DNA of 64,000 bases from Doryteuthis pealeii (Eukaryota > Mollusca > Cephalopoda > Myopsida > Loliginidae), in the NCBI GenBank assembly GCA_023376005.1, contig CM042145.1, forward strand, positions 19,887,647 to 19,951,646. Direction: 5' to 3'. This document shows, piece by piece, positions 1 to 11,699 of this stretch (position 1 is the stretch's first letter; each line of letters begins with the position of its first letter). The notes below the pieces were generated by a model. The model ran no database searches. It worked only from the letters and a program-made list of their open reading frames with translations, and was not told the origin of the DNA. A program made the position numbers and the translations under genes.

Positions 1-53
1 TTTTTTTTGCACACTGTCCTATCGAATACAAATAACTTTTAAACAGTTCTATT

Positions 54-258
54 TAACCCAGAGATGAGACCCTAACAGGTACTACCACTCTGTATTAAAG
101 TAGACCTGAGAGCAATAGCAATGAAGTGATACTATACACTTCCCAGAGCTCCAGAATTGGAGCCTCACCATCAGATGCAGTTTAGTGCCATAACCAGGAC
201 CCCTTGTCTTTTGGGGTCTACAGTCAACATATTCTAAGCACTGCTGACAGAGCTACTT
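54..258 (+). mobile_element. Rep-A dispersed repeat, partial copy
   Basis: This is the first of about a dozen copies of a family I call Rep-A. A full copy starts with a GGTTT-rich run, then ACGGCATATCAACCTC, TCATTTAATGCCGACAAAG, ACCCATAGATGGGACCCTA, AGGTACTACCAC and a GC-richer 3' half. This copy begins at the ACCCATAGATG block and ends near the AGTCAACATATTCTAAGC block. No coding capacity or terminal repeat is visible, so its class is unknown; a SINE-like or non-autonomous element is possible. Confidence 0.75.
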
Positions 259-605
259 CAAAATTGACATGCCAAGGAAGTATATACTCCTCATTAAGAA
301 GAAGAAGACAATGGTTTATTTTCACACATTACACAATATAAACAATGTCACACAAAACAAAAAACAATGTTGGTTGTTGTATTAACGTGTGGAGGATGAT
401 CACTAATTAGGACTGAACCTATTCTAGTAGTGACCACCTCAGTTGATTTTTTTTTTTGTCATAGTTGATTATAGTGATAATAGTTATTTTAAAAAATTAT
501 TAAAAAAAAAAAAAACAGTAACATTTTAAGTAATTTCTACAATATGTCATGCTAATCTTATTTATTTTTATGATTTTAAATCATTTGAGTATAGTTATTT
601 ACTAA

Positions 606-836
606 GCTTAGCTTAGATGTGGCACAAGGCCAGAAGTATGAGGTACCCAGTGAGAATCAAACTCATTAACAATGGTCTGCAAATCTAGCTTGCTAACCAT
701 TGCATGTGCTGCCCTTTTTTTTTTCTTTTTTTTTTTTTTAACTAAGCTAAGCTTAGATGTGGCACAAGGCTGGAAGTATGGGGCACCCAGTGAGAATCGA
801 ACTCACTAACAATGGCCTGCGAATCCACCACATAAT
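606..836 (-). mobile_element. two tandem copies of a tRNA-like SINE head
   Basis: Two ~100-bp diverged copies (606-715 and 742-836) share AGCTTAGATGTGGCACAAGG and CACCCAGTGAGAATCGAACT. On the minus strand each reads as a tRNA-like promoter, with box-A-like TGGTTAGCAAGCTAG and box-B-like GAGTTTGATTCTCAC. A T-rich tract separates them. A related fragment lies at 25345-25440. These are SINE fragments rather than tRNA genes, because no complete cloverleaf forms. Confidence 0.55.
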
Positions 837-841
837 CATTT

Positions 842-1880
842 GAGTATAATACCTAGAAATAAACATTTTCTGATTGGTGGCTCAACAATTGTTCAGTTAA
901 CAAGAGAGACACAGAACTTGTAACAACTTGACAATTATCATTCAATGCTGTTTTCTTTAGAGAGCAATCTGAACATTGCAGAGGGAAAAAAAAAAACTCT
1001 TCTGACAGATTCACATTGTTATAAAGAGAGATACTCTAGAGCTTGGTAATAATAATCCTCACAATAACTGCAACATGCTACTACTTCTAGTCAGCAACAT
1101 ATGCACACACATTTTTAAAGCAATATATTGAAGCTCAATAGAGAAAAAAAAATGGTTGATCAAAACAAACATTTAAAACCCAAGCTTCAATATAATCTTA
1201 TTCTCTTAAATGAACAAAACAATAAATAATAAGAAACAATCCAATAAAGAGAGAAATATCAGAAGTAACTAAAAATCGTTTGTGTATTCCGTTTCAAGCA
1301 TTAGCAATATATAATATGTTTACATAAATATTCCTTGATATAACAATAGTTGGAGGGGGTAATGATGACAAGTATTGGGGGTGGGGATGTTTTCTCTTTT
1401 TACAACAAAACAAAAATTATGTCATCTGTATAGCAGCCATTCAGTTAACAGAAACCGATTCTAAAACCAATTCAGAAAATAGTTTATATTATTTCTTGGT
1501 ATAGATTTTTGTAGATGTGTTTAGGCCAAGAATCCATTTTATCAAAAGAATTGCAATATCCTTATTTATTCCTCCCGCACAAATTCTTTTGATGGACAAA
1601 ATCATTATTCCTTGGACTTTTTCTTTTGTGTGGGTGTTTTTTTATTTAGTTTTTTTTTAAAGAAAATTTCTTCAAATGTGCAATTTAGAATGGCAAAATT
1701 CAGAAAGCTTCACATTGCAATATATAAATACTGCATATCAATCTATATATTACTAGAATTCTGTATATATATATATATATATGTATGAAGAAAATAACAG
1801 ATTAAGAAATATCCAACAAAATGTGAGGAAATAAATTAATTCTTGATGGATACTCAATTTTTTTTATAAATACATTTTAC
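842..1880. other. AT-rich DNA with no recognised feature
   Basis: I see no gene, paired repeat ends or RNA motif here apart from a short (AT)n run at 1763-1782 and A/T tracts. Confidence 0.5.
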
Positions 1881-1883
1881 TAC

Positions 1884-2327
1884 CCATAGATGGAATCCTA
1901 ACAGGTACTACCACTTCGGGTTAGAGTGGACCTGGGAGCAATGGTGATGACGGGGTGCTCCACATTCCCCAAACCTCCAGAACTGGAACCTCACCATCAG
2001 ATAGAGTTTAACATCATTCCCACGACATGAAGACCTTCAGCCACCACTTTCTAGCACCCATATGATAAAAAGGGTTAGGGCTATTATATAGGTACTAGGG
2101 CTTGATGTGACCAGCCGATTGATTGGAGGGGGTCTCTCCAAGCACCCGTTTAGCCCAAGTAAGGGAGAAAGTGGAGTGTTGCATGTTATGGACTGTTCAT
2201 CCACCAGGATTCCATCCTTAGGCATCACGGGTCCCCACTCATGGCCAACAGTTGATCCCATTGGGGGAGTTTTACCCTCGGCAGAGGTACTGTCGGTATA
2301 TTTTAAAGCCCACTGACAGGGCTGCAT
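1884..2327 (+). mobile_element. Rep-A dispersed repeat, 3' portion
   Basis: This nearly full 3' portion of Rep-A runs from CCATAGATGGAATCC to ACTGACAGGGCTGCAT. Open frames of 134 aa (minus) and 69 aa (plus) overlap it. They are side effects of its GC-richer sequence: other copies do not keep the frame, so I do not call a gene. Confidence 0.75.
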
Positions 2328-2406
2328 AATTATTCTGTAACCATGATCTATTTCAATACTGAAAGCTCTAAAATTACAGTGTAACATATTTAAATCTATT
2401 TTATTT

Positions 2407-2692
2407 ACCCAACCCCTCTGCACAAGCAGGATATGACACAAGGCTTCTTTTTTTTTTTTTAAGCAGAGTTTAACAGGTTTGAATTCAGAGTTCTCCTTCT
2501 CCTAGACTAGTTGCCATACCAAGTTTAATAAGTCCTGTCAGCCCTACTATTTACTGATTGCTAAATTTCATACCTTTCTGAAGTGTATAAGTGCTATATG
2601 AAATGCAAACAGCCTCATCCAATATTTGAACTCGGGTTATCATGACCATTTCATACAACAATAACCATTACGCAACAAATGCCTCCTATTTA
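2407..2692 (-). mobile_element. tRNA-derived SINE, family tSINE-2
   Basis: This is a minus-strand copy of the commonest SINE here. On the sense strand it reads: tRNA-like head (TGGTGTAATGGTTA as A box, GAGTTCAAATCC as B box), a body with ACCCTTGGGAAAGGTATGAA, then CTCTTTAACCTTGGTTAGG, and a 3' end GTGCGGAGGGGTTGGTAAAT. This copy is diverged and has a poly(T) insertion near 2445. Confidence 0.8.
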
Positions 2693-2699
2693 AATCTAT

Positions 2700-3560
2700 A
2701 TTTATAGGGTCATTTTATTACAGATAAGAGATGATAACTGCTAAAATGATACTTGATCAGACCGAGTTTAACAGTTTACCAGACAATAAATATCAAGTCA
2801 CCTTGTTTATAATTTACTAATGTTAGTAGTTGTTAAGTAGTAGTTAATTTCAAGTCTGCTTATTGTTTATAGAAAATCACTACCTTAAACCCTAAATTTG
2901 GTCGGGTAAAGTTCAAGAATAGAGAATTTCTGGACACTGATTATATCCCTGCCAGTTCTTAATCTGATCTACAGCATATAATTGTCAATATTCCTCAATA
3001 ACAGACTTTTTATTTTTTTATTTTTAGATGACAATTGTAAATTATTATCATTAATTTGGACTAGTATTTTCTTTCATCTTTTGTAATTTTTAATTTCTTT
3101 GTTTATATCAACTCTTTTGGTTCATCATTCTACAACAGCATGGATCAGAAATATTAGTCAAAATTAATAAGAAAGGATAATATTTCATCTAAAAAAGAAA
3201 TGGACAATAATAACAAATATGGTATTGAGAAACATAAGCGGATGAGTTTATAGGTTTGATTTAAACTTTGTCAAACTAATGGCTCTTCATTGGTAGAGTA
3301 GCTGGTATATTTAATCAGGCTTTCTAGAGGGGAAAAAGGGGATGTAAGTTTTGAGTTTCAACAAGTGCTTATACTTACTTTCATAGAATGATTAGTCACA
3401 TTCTACCCTTTAATTAGAACCCCAAACTGTGTCAAACGACCTTTTATTTATTTCTAGATGAAGCATTATCAATCATCATCATTATTATTATTAATTTGGT
3501 CTAGTATTTTCTTTCATCTTTTAATTTCTTTGTTTATTACAACACCCTTGGTTTATCATT
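2700..3560. other. AT-rich DNA with no recognised feature
   Basis: Apart from a duplicated ~90-bp AT-rich phrase (near 3005-3130 and 3450-3570, sharing TAGTATTTTCTTTCATCTTT), nothing is recognisable here. Confidence 0.5.
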
Positions 3561-3564
3561 CTAC

Positions 3565-3811
3565 CAGTGATGCTGATAGCTTTTTGCTTTGAATGAGTCC
3601 CCGTGAAAATGTATGGGTACAACTAAAGCCATCCAAATCCTACCTTGTAACCTATCTTGTGTAATTCATTTTCAAGAAACTATTAAAATATATTTACAGT
3701 TAGCTTGAAATGGTAAGGGAAGAAAAAAGAAAAAACACTGGGATGCATGGATATGATTTTTTAGATTTTTGTGCGTCAGGGACGCATGACGCGTACTTAT
3801 CAGTATCTCTG
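3565..3811 (+). mobile_element. MITE-C element with 6-bp target duplication
   Basis: First of eight copies of a ~250-345 bp element. Its ends are inverted: CAGTGATGCTGATAG at the left and CTATCAGCATCACTG-like at the right. The sequence TTCTAC flanks both sides (3559-3564 and 3812-3817), a likely 6-bp target duplication. This copy has an internal deletion after the left end that removes the TTTAGTGCGTCC block. There is no open frame, so it is non-autonomous; the superfamily is unknown. Confidence 0.75.
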
Positions 3812-4101
3812 TTCTACAACCACATGGATCTACCAATTGAGTTAACCGACCTTATCAATGGCTTTTACTTGTAAATACATATTTTTTTTCAACACTTTCT
3901 TTTAGTTATTAACATGAGTTAAATATATAAGCCTTGCCATTTTTATCATAAAGGAGATATAGATATATATATATATATATATATATCCTTTAGCAGGAAA
4001 TTACAAAAAATCCTGCAGAAAAAGTTCAAACTACCAGAGCAGATCATAAGGAATAGTCTTGAATGTATTTCTCAAATATGGTAAATAATTCCTATAACAA
4101 G

Positions 4102-4106
<5 letters not shown>

Positions 4107-4134
<28 letters not shown>

Positions 4135-4240
4135 GAAAAAAGAGAGAGAGAGAAAAAAGAGAGAGAGAGAAGAGAAAAAGAAAGAGAAAAAGAAAGAGAA
4201 AAAGAAAGAGAGAAAGAAAGAGAGAGAGAGAGAGAGGGGG
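4107..4240 (+). repeat. (GA)n / purine microsatellite
   Basis: Imperfect GA and GAAA repeats occupy the tract. The Glu/Arg/Lys-rich 66-aa frame over it is translated microsatellite, not a gene. Confidence 0.95.
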
Positions 4241-4259
4241 TGAGCAGCAAACAGGGCGA

Positions 4260-5388
4260 TTAAAGAAAGATTTGTCTGGGGTTTACATCCTTTTTTAAAT
4301 TATCATTAAACTATTAAATGGGTTTTAGACAAATTAGATTTTTGAAATGAATATTCATTAAGTGATCTATACAGAGAGAGACAATTTTTTTTTTACTTAA
4401 ATCCAAATATGACTGCTTAAAATGCTTTTTATTATTACACTTATGGACTCTTCAACATAATGTAAACAGAATTGTATTCAACCATTTTGACACTTACAGA
4501 ATTCATGTAATAAATATAATTAAACAACCATTTTTTTCTTCATTTTTTTTTTTTCATTTAAATGTTCGCCTAATGACAACATGTATTTCAGTTTATATCC
4601 ATACGAGCAATATAATGGGGGGGGGAAGAAGAAAAAAAAAAAAAAAACTCATTCAAGGTCAACATACCTAATTATCCTAAATATTACAATCTATTTGCAA
4701 ATGTGTTTTATTCTTATTTATTTGTAGCAGTTATTTGAGGTTGATATAAAGCAAACCGAAGTTAATATAATCTGTTAATGACTTGTGTACAGTTCATTTT
4801 AGGCAAACGACTGTGTATTCTCTTTATAGAAGGTAGTCAATCAAGTTGATAGTTCATTCATAATTGACAAACAGTCAAGTTTCAATCCATTCAAATGACA
4901 ATGAATTCATGCTACATTCAGGTCAAATGTACTGCTTAACCAGCACACAGTAAGAAACAAATCACAACATTCAGGTCATAAGCCTTTTAACTAAAACTCC
5001 TCTCACAGCTGAGACCATGCTAGTAGTCTACAAAAAAACAAAAAAAAAACAACAACAACATCTGATAGTGCTGGGAGAACTTACCAACATCCCTACAGAT
5101 GATCTGATTGAGATTCTGACTTTTATAACAAGATGAAATATTTTGAATAGATTAAAAAAGATGATAGGTAGGTTGGTGGTTTTGTTTTACAGCATATCAA
5201 CCCTTTTTGGGGTCATTTTATTTGGTTCTCCTCTGAACTATTATCAAATGTGTTATCATTTGTCTAAAATATTAGGTAACTCTTTCGGATTTTTTTCCTA
5301 AATTATTTTTGAGATGACAACATTAAGAACATTGTTAGGAGGATTTAAAAGAAAAATAAGCTGCACAATAACTTGGATTCCGTTGTTT
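4260..5388. other. AT-rich DNA with no recognised gene
   Basis: Only homopolymer tracts and a short Rep-A-like phrase near 5175-5225 (ACAGCATATCAACCC) are visible. Confidence 0.5.
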
Positions 5389-5390
5389 GC

Positions 5391-6104
5391 ATATATATAG
5401 AGAGAGATATATATAGAGATATATAGAGAGATAGAGAGATATAGAGATAGATAGAGAAAGAGATATAGAGATAGATAGAGAAAGAGATATAGAGATAGAT
5501 AGAGAAGAGATATAGAGATAGATAGAGAAAGAGATATAGAGATAGATAGAGAAAGAGATAGATAGAGAAAGAGATAGATAGAGAAAGAGAGATATAGAGA
5601 GAAAAGAGATATAGAGATAGATAGAGAAAGAGATAGAGATAGATAGAGAAAGAGATATAGAGATAGAGAGAAAGAGATATAGAGATAGATAGAGAAGAGA
5701 TATAGAGATAGATAGAGAAGAGATATAGAGATAGAGAGATATAGAGAGATAGAGATATAGAGATAGAGAGATAGAGATAGAGAGATATAGATATAGAGAG
5801 ATAGAGATAGAGAGATATAGATATAGAGAGAGAGATATAGATAGAGAGATATAGATATAGAGATATAGATAGAGAGATATAGATAGAGAGATATAGATAT
5901 AGAGATATAGATATAGAGATAGAGAGATATATAGAGATATATAGAGAGAGATAGATAGATATAGAGATAGAGATAGATAGAGATAGAGATAGATAGAGAT
6001 AGAGATAGATAGATAGATAGATAGATAGAGATAGATAGATAGATAGATATAGAGATAGATAGATAGATAGATAGATATAGAGATAGATAGATAGATAGAT
6101 ATAG

Positions 6105-6137
<33 letters not shown>

Positions 6138-6240
6138 TAGAGAGATAGATATATAGAGATATAGATATAGAGAGATATAGATATAGAGAGATATAGATAT
6201 AGAGAGATAAATAAATATAGATAGATAGAGAGAGAGAGCA
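5391..6240 (+). repeat. Large GATA/GAGATA satellite
   Basis: About 850 bp of interleaved GATA, GAGATA and GAGATATA units. Composition drifts from GAGAAA-containing units at the left, through GAGATATA, to pure GATA near 6000-6130. Both long minus-strand frames (362 and 298 aa, almost only Ser/Ile/Tyr/Leu) are read through this repeat and are not genes. Confidence 0.97.
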
Positions 6241-6639
6241 ATTACACCAACAGGTGAGAGATGATTGACATAAAAGATATCCCAAGAAACAACTATTTAT
6301 AAAGTAAACTACAGCCCCCCCCCCCAAATCAAAAGGCACATGGGAGAAGATCAAGCTACTACGCTGTCTGTACAACGTCAGGACAGTATATGGGTACCTG
6401 ATTACCTCTTGAGGAAAACACAAGGAGGTGGGGCATGCATAGGATATCTCTTGCAGCTGTGGTAGACACTACAAAGGTGAAGCCAGTCACCCCCACCCTA
6501 AAAATAAGAATTTAAGAACATAAGGAAGCCATAATATGGTAAGTATGCTAATTAAATCTGGAATAGATGACCAAATATAGAAGGAAAAAAAAAGGCAGAA
6601 AAAGACTCCTATGGAATGAGCCCCCAAATAATAGTGTTG

Positions 6640-7000
6640 GAATTTTTGGTGATATAAGGCGTGCGTTAAGGGTCCACTTCTACTTATAGACTCGCCGAGT
6701 GTCACGTGATCAACCCATTAACCAGTCACTGACAGCGCTCTGCTGCTGATATTATTATATATACTGAAGGTCCGAGAACACCTAGGCATTGCACTTTGGA
6801 CACTCGTGGAGTACGGACCTCATGTGATTATCTCACTGGACTTCATAGGACTTACCAAAGGATTCTGTATTGCGGGACTTATTCACTCACCAAAGGATTC
6901 TAGATTTCAGGACTTACTTACTTTAAGTTCTTACAACTGGCCAAGAATGTCGGTCAGAAATTCAACAAATAGAGAAAGAGAAATAAAGATTAAAGAATAA
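6640..7000 (+). mobile_element. Possible LTR-like or other GC-richer repeat, copy 1
   Basis: This stretch resembles 20255-20640 in layout. Both carry TCACGTGAT followed by a CCAATCACT-like phrase, then several short imperfect repeats of the AAGGACTTA and ACCAAAGGATTC type. A promoter-like long terminal repeat is one reading, but no coding part or target duplication was found. Confidence 0.35.
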
Positions 7001-7018
7001 GCCATGTAAAGGAAGCTG

Positions 7019-7427
7019 GGTTAAATCGAACTTAACGGACCTAAATTCCATCATCGTATGTCACCAACCAAAAGAGAAAAAAAAAAAAAAAAAAAAAAAT
7101 CAGGGAAATAACCGAATTTAATGAAATTTTCAGTGTTGATATTTCATGAATATCAATGAATAAAAGATATAATGCACCAGTTATTTTGTTTAAAAACTTT
7201 TACTTTTTTTCCAGGTCAGTTAACTTTGAACCACGTATCTTTGAGAATCTGTGTTATGCCTCAAAGATATGTGGTTCAAAATTAACTGACCTTTTAATCA
7301 TTAATATATCAACGCTGAAAATTTCATTAAATTCAGTTAATTCACTGATTTTTGGTATTTTTTTTTTTATCTTTCGGCGGGGTGACATTCGATGGTGGAA
7401 TTTAGGTTCGTTAAGTTCGATTCAACC
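7019..7427. mobile_element. Inverted-repeat element IR8-a, 409 bp, 8-bp TSD
   Basis: The two halves are near-complementary along most of their length: GGTTAAATCGAACTTAACGG at the left pairs with the end at 7427, and inner blocks around 7125 and 7310 also pair. The flanks GGAAGCTG (7011-7018) and GGAAGTTG (7428-7435) form an 8-bp target duplication with one mismatch. There is no coding sequence. Part of the right half recurs, diverged, at 8690-8745. Confidence 0.8.
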
Positions 7428-7579
7428 GGAAGTTGCTTATATGTACTTACTTGATGCCATCAGCAGACAGATGAGCATCCATATACACAGTTTTTGGTTT
7501 GTGGAAAAGATTCCATTTAAACAGGATTTGCATTGATTGTTGTCAAAAAGACAAGCTAATATTCACTTTAACAATTTTC

Positions 7580-8024
7580 GGGTATATTTGCAGAGTTCCG
7601 TCCTGGCCTTCTGCCTCAAAAACCGCTAGACGGTGGCTGCTGAAAAAAAAATACCAGCTACAATTGAAGTCCGTAGCCGAAGCGGTGTCACTTGGAAAAA
7701 AAAACTAGGGTTAGGGTTGGGGTTGAGGTTTAGTTTAATGGGAAAATAGATAAATAATTTGGGCTGTTTTTTCTGGGTCACCCTGTATACAGGGTGACCC
7801 AGAAAAAACAGAACCCACAAATTTTGTAATAAAGCTATTAATTTTAACTAGGGGAGTTTAGGGTTAGGGTTGGGTTTTCGGGAAAAACACCCTAAGTTGG
7901 TTGTTTTTTTTTTTTTAATTTTATTTTCGGCTACAGACTTCAATTGTAGCTGGTGTTTTTTCAACAGCCACCAGCTAGCGGTTTTTAAGGCAGGAGGCCG
8001 GGACGGAACTCTGCAAAGAGTACT
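7580..8024. mobile_element. Inverted-repeat element IR8-b, 445 bp, 8-bp TSD
   Basis: The arms (7585-7690 and 7920-8020) are inverted copies containing GCAGAGTTCCGTCC and GGACGGAACTCTGC. The 8-bp word CAATTTTC flanks both sides exactly (7572-7579 and 8025-8032). The arm sequence (TTCTGCCTCAAAAACCGCTA) is related to IR8-d and IR8-f. The interior contains telomere-like TTAGGGTTAGGGTT on both sides of a perfect palindrome. Confidence 0.85.
7764..7811. repeat. Perfect 48-bp palindrome
   Basis: Every base from 7764 to 7811 pairs with its mirror around GTATAC (7785-7790). Each half ends as CAGGGTGACCCAGAAAAAAC at a TATA centre, which resembles two mariner-type terminal repeats joined at a TA. It sits at the middle of IR8-b. 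Confidence 0.95.
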
Positions 8025-8094
8025 CAATTTTCAAACAAAATTAATTAGAAAAAAAAATTATATAACAAATGCTTTTTAATTTTATAGTATTTCA

Positions 8095-8382
8095 CAGTGA
8101 TGCTGATAGGTTTTTGATTTAGTGCATCGCGGAATGCACATATTTGCTTTGAATGAGTCCCTGGGAAAATTTATGGGTCCCAACTAAAGCCATCTAACTC
8201 CTACCTTGTAACCTATCCTGTGTAATTCATTTCTAAGAAATAATTGAAATCTATTTACAGTTAGCTTAAAATGGTGAGAGAAGAAAAAAGAAAAACACTG
8301 GGATGCATGGATATGATTTTACTGCGTCCTTTTAGATTTTCATACGTCAGGGATGCAAGACACGTACCTATCAGCATCATTG
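8095..8382 (+). mobile_element. MITE-C copy
   Basis: Full-length copy with left end CAGTGATGCTGATAGG, right end CCTATCAGCATCATTG, and the shared interior (TTTACAGTTAGCTTAAAATG, TGGATATGATTTTACTGCG). No clear target duplication. Confidence 0.8.
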
Positions 8383-10430
8383 CTTATTAATTTCTAGATG
8401 ATACAAAAATAAACAAATAACTCAAATTTAGAGATAGGCAAATTTGTCATCTGCTAGGAATTTTAAAAGCGAATTAGAAATAATTAAATCTATTATTTAA
8501 GGTCAAACTTTGTCTAAATCGATAAGTAGTAACATAACCATAATTAAAAAAAGAAAAATATCATTACATATGCAAATTATTTTTAATAGATTTAAAAGTA
8601 TTTGTTTTGGTCAATTTCGACGATATCAGCCATTTAGCCTCGTTTTCGATGTTTTTAAGTGCGTGTTTACAATTTTACTGTAACATTCGCAATAAACACT
8701 GAAAATTTCATTAAAATCAGATAATTCCATGATTTTTGGTAAATTATTTTCTGTAGGGGGGGCTAAAGTCATTTGGTCAAAAATGACTGAGGCTCTGTTT
8801 GCCAGTCCCTACTCAAATGACTTCTTCCTGCTAAACATAGTTGCAAGTTATTTTGTCAAATATATTCTAAAAATACTCTTAATTTTTCCAGTAAAAAGAT
8901 ATTGGAAAATAAGTAAAACCTTTAAAATCATTAAAAAATTTAAAAAATAAATAAAAAAAATAAAAATCCAGTGTTCTATTTGAGGCAATCCAAAGTTCTT
9001 GGAATCAGATCATGATTCCATATAAAATGGATCACATATAAAAGACTTTGTTAAAAAAAAACAAGTTGTTCTTCAGGATTCAGGTTATCAAAGCCGGTTA
9101 TTGTTTGCCAAATGGTGAATCAAATTATAACTTTGGCATATCTTTGATAAAATGCCCAAGATATTGCCAAGAAACCAAATTATATTTATTCAACCATAAA
9201 AAATAAATAAATAAATATCGCACACAGATTTAAACCGTTTCAACAAAAACAAAAAAGACAACAAAAAAAGAAGAAAAAAAAGAAAAAGAAAAAAAAAAAA
9301 AGAAAAAAAAAAAAAAAAAAAAAAAAAGAAAAAAAGAAAAAGGCAAGAGGTGTTATAGAAGAGGGGGCATAAGAAGATGGATGAATGCTAAATAAATTGA
9401 AAATATGATTGAGCAGCATGGAGATGGAGAGAGAGAGGGAGATGGAGAGAGAGAGGGAGAGAGAGGGAGAGAGAGAGGGGGAGGTAATACAATATAAAAA
9501 GCATTTGCCACATTCTGTTCGGATTTTTAACTGAATTCAATATTTCCTGTGTTTGAAGTTCGTTTTGTTCTTTATTTTTTTTATTGTTTTGTTTTTTTTT
9601 TAGATTTGTTTTTTTTTTTTTTTATTATAGGTAGATTTGTTTTTGTCTATGTAGTCTGATTTCAACATCAAAAGCAGAAGAGAAAGAGAAAAGAAATGCT
9701 AAGAATTTCCTCTTGCCTCACTGATCACCGTAAAAAGAAAACCACTTTCCAACTGTAATTTGTAACAGAAAATATACATTTACTTATTTTCAGTGATTTT
9801 TTTTTTTCTCTCTTTTTCTCTATTTCTGCAAAAGAATCTTCAAGAATTCAATTCTCTGAATTATTCAGGCATATATTTTTCTGATGCTTCTTTAACTTTA
9901 AAATGCTAAATAAAAGAAGAAAAAAAAAGTGATTTTCCTCTTTAGTTGTTGGAAAATTCAACAAATTTAGACTTAAGAGAATAGACTTATAATGTCAGAA
10001 TTTCTCTTTCATAAGAGGTAAAAAAATGTTTAAAATGGTAGAGAAGGTCTATAAATGGATTTATGACAGTTTTATGAATTTGTAATGACAAAGTTCCCTT
10101 TGAAACATTAAAATATTCTCATTTTTACAAAAACAGTATTTAAATAAAATTTGACATTTTATACTAAATAAAAAAAAATTAAAAACATTCAAAATTTGTT
10201 TATTGAGGTTTAAAAATGACTCATTTGTTTATAAGTTTTAAAATGTCATATATTCAATTAAACTAGAGTGTAAACAAGATTTAAAATTTCTGTTTTTTTA
10301 CTTTTTTTATCTTTATTTTATATAAACAAGGCTCCTTTACCTAACTCACATGGAGAAACCTATTAGCTTCAAAACAAGACTTGAACATCCATTTTTTTTC
10401 TCTTTCACGTCTGGTTTTGTTTTTTTTACC
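8383..10430. other. AT-rich DNA with purine tracts
   Basis: No gene recognised. It holds a piece related to the right half of IR8-a (8690-8745), an A-rich tract at 9245-9345 and a (GA)n run at 9425-9482. Confidence 0.5.
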
Positions 10431-10439
10431 ACTAGGGGT

Positions 10440-10545
10440 TAGCTCAGTCGGTAGAGCATTCGGCTAGAAACCACAAGGTTCCTGGTTCGATACCAGCCCT
10501 TGCCAACTCAGCGTATGAGTAGCATAAGGAGCTAATGGTAGGTGT
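10440..10545 (+). mobile_element. tRNA-derived SINE, family tSINE-1, 3' truncated
   Basis: The head TTAGCTCAGTCGGTAGAGC and box B GGTTCGATACC are intact, followed by AACTCAGCGTATGAGTAGC. The SINE body is lost after GGTAGGTGTGG. The head has good D and T stems, but the anticodon arm does not form well and a SINE tail follows, so this is not called a tRNA gene. Confidence 0.8.
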
Positions 10546-10642
10546 GGTGAACAAGATGTTACAAGTGTGGTTATAGGCAGTTTATAAAACTGTCCAAAGT
10601 CTCTGTAAATGTAATCTAAGTACAGGTACTCATTATAATACA

Positions 10643-10643
10643 C

Positions 10644-10675
<32 letters not shown>

Positions 10676-10726
10676 TATATATATATATATACACATACAT
10701 ACATACATACACACACATAATACACA

Positions 10727-10756
<30 letters not shown>
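10643..10756. repeat. (AT)n, (ACAT)n and (CA)n compound microsatellite
   Basis: Alternating AT, then ATAC, then CA units. The Tyr/Ile/Cys/Val-rich minus-strand frame over it is spurious. Confidence 0.95.
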
Positions 10757-10757
<1 letters not shown>

Positions 10758-11249
10758 AAACAACTAATTTGCTTTTAAAATGTTGCCATCTTGTTAAGAA
10801 AAAAAAAATCAATTGTTGACTTTTCTGACCAGAGGAGAAACAAAAACAAAGAATCTGAAGACAATAACAGACAAGAATAAAATTAAAAAAATACTAAATA
10901 GATAAAAAATAAAATAAAGCCTCAAAGAATTAGGTCACCAAAATAAGCTGAGTGGTTCAATGCTGCCATTTTTACAGAAGCCAGGAATCTTAAGGGTTAA
11001 GAGTGAGTAGTGATTATTAGGAAGAATTTTTGGTCTTTATAGCAATGAACTGGGCACAACTGAAGATGATGAATAATATTGCAATATCTGATGATAATAT
11101 CAATGAAATAACAAAACAAGCAGTTAGTTATTTAGTTTCTCTTTAACTTAACAAAATGAATTCATTTTATCCAATATTTCATGGCATAAAGAAGGCAGTT
11201 ATTCCTATCTTGAAAGAAGAAGTGAAATTTATCTTGAACATTTTGACTC

Positions 11250-11699
11250 AAAAAAATTGCCCTGCATCTTATAGATCATAGGTGAAGTTTGAGACCTCCC
11301 GTAGGCCTAGGCTAATCTTCTCTATGACGCTCACTAACCCAGCTTACGCTCAGTATTTTTACCTACCCTAAACTCCATACATCCTTATTTTATTGCTGGT
11401 ATTATTGTATTATTACCGGTGCTTTAAAAATGAATTCGTAAAAATTAAAGCAATCTAATCTGAAATGCTGTGACTTGCGTTTATAAACATCAGCCGATAG
11501 ACACTCTAACTGACCGGTAATGCCATCTGTTGGCAGGGAATAAAACTATGGTATGAACGTTGTCAGCGATGTTTCTGCTTGTGTAATGCACAGCTAGACT
11601 GTTTTCAACAACATATGCTTAAATACACTAAAAACTTTTTTTCCTGAATCTGACCTGCTGAAATGGGGGTGCATCTTATATGCCGTCAAATACAGTAAT
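11250..11699 (+). mobile_element. TIR element related to 59069-59399, longer interior
   Basis: It shares with 59069-59399 the 5' block CTGCATCTTATAGATC and the 3' block ending GGTGCATCTTATATGCCGTC. The left terminus has decayed. The interior is longer (11330-11570). This is a non-autonomous DNA transposon remnant whose ends read AAATACGGTA-like in full copies. Confidence 0.65.

Noticed and set aside
5335..6423. 362-aa and 298-aa minus-strand open frames
   Set aside because: They are read through GATA/GAGATA satellite; composition is almost only Ser, Ile, Tyr and Leu.
10440..10512. Possible functional tRNA gene
   Set aside because: D and T arms look good but the anticodon arm pairs poorly, and the same head followed by the same SINE body occurs in about ten places.
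11057..11115. CTGATGA...GAAAT near 11090
   Set aside because: No helix II and no stem III or stem I pairing; chance match in AT-rich DNA.
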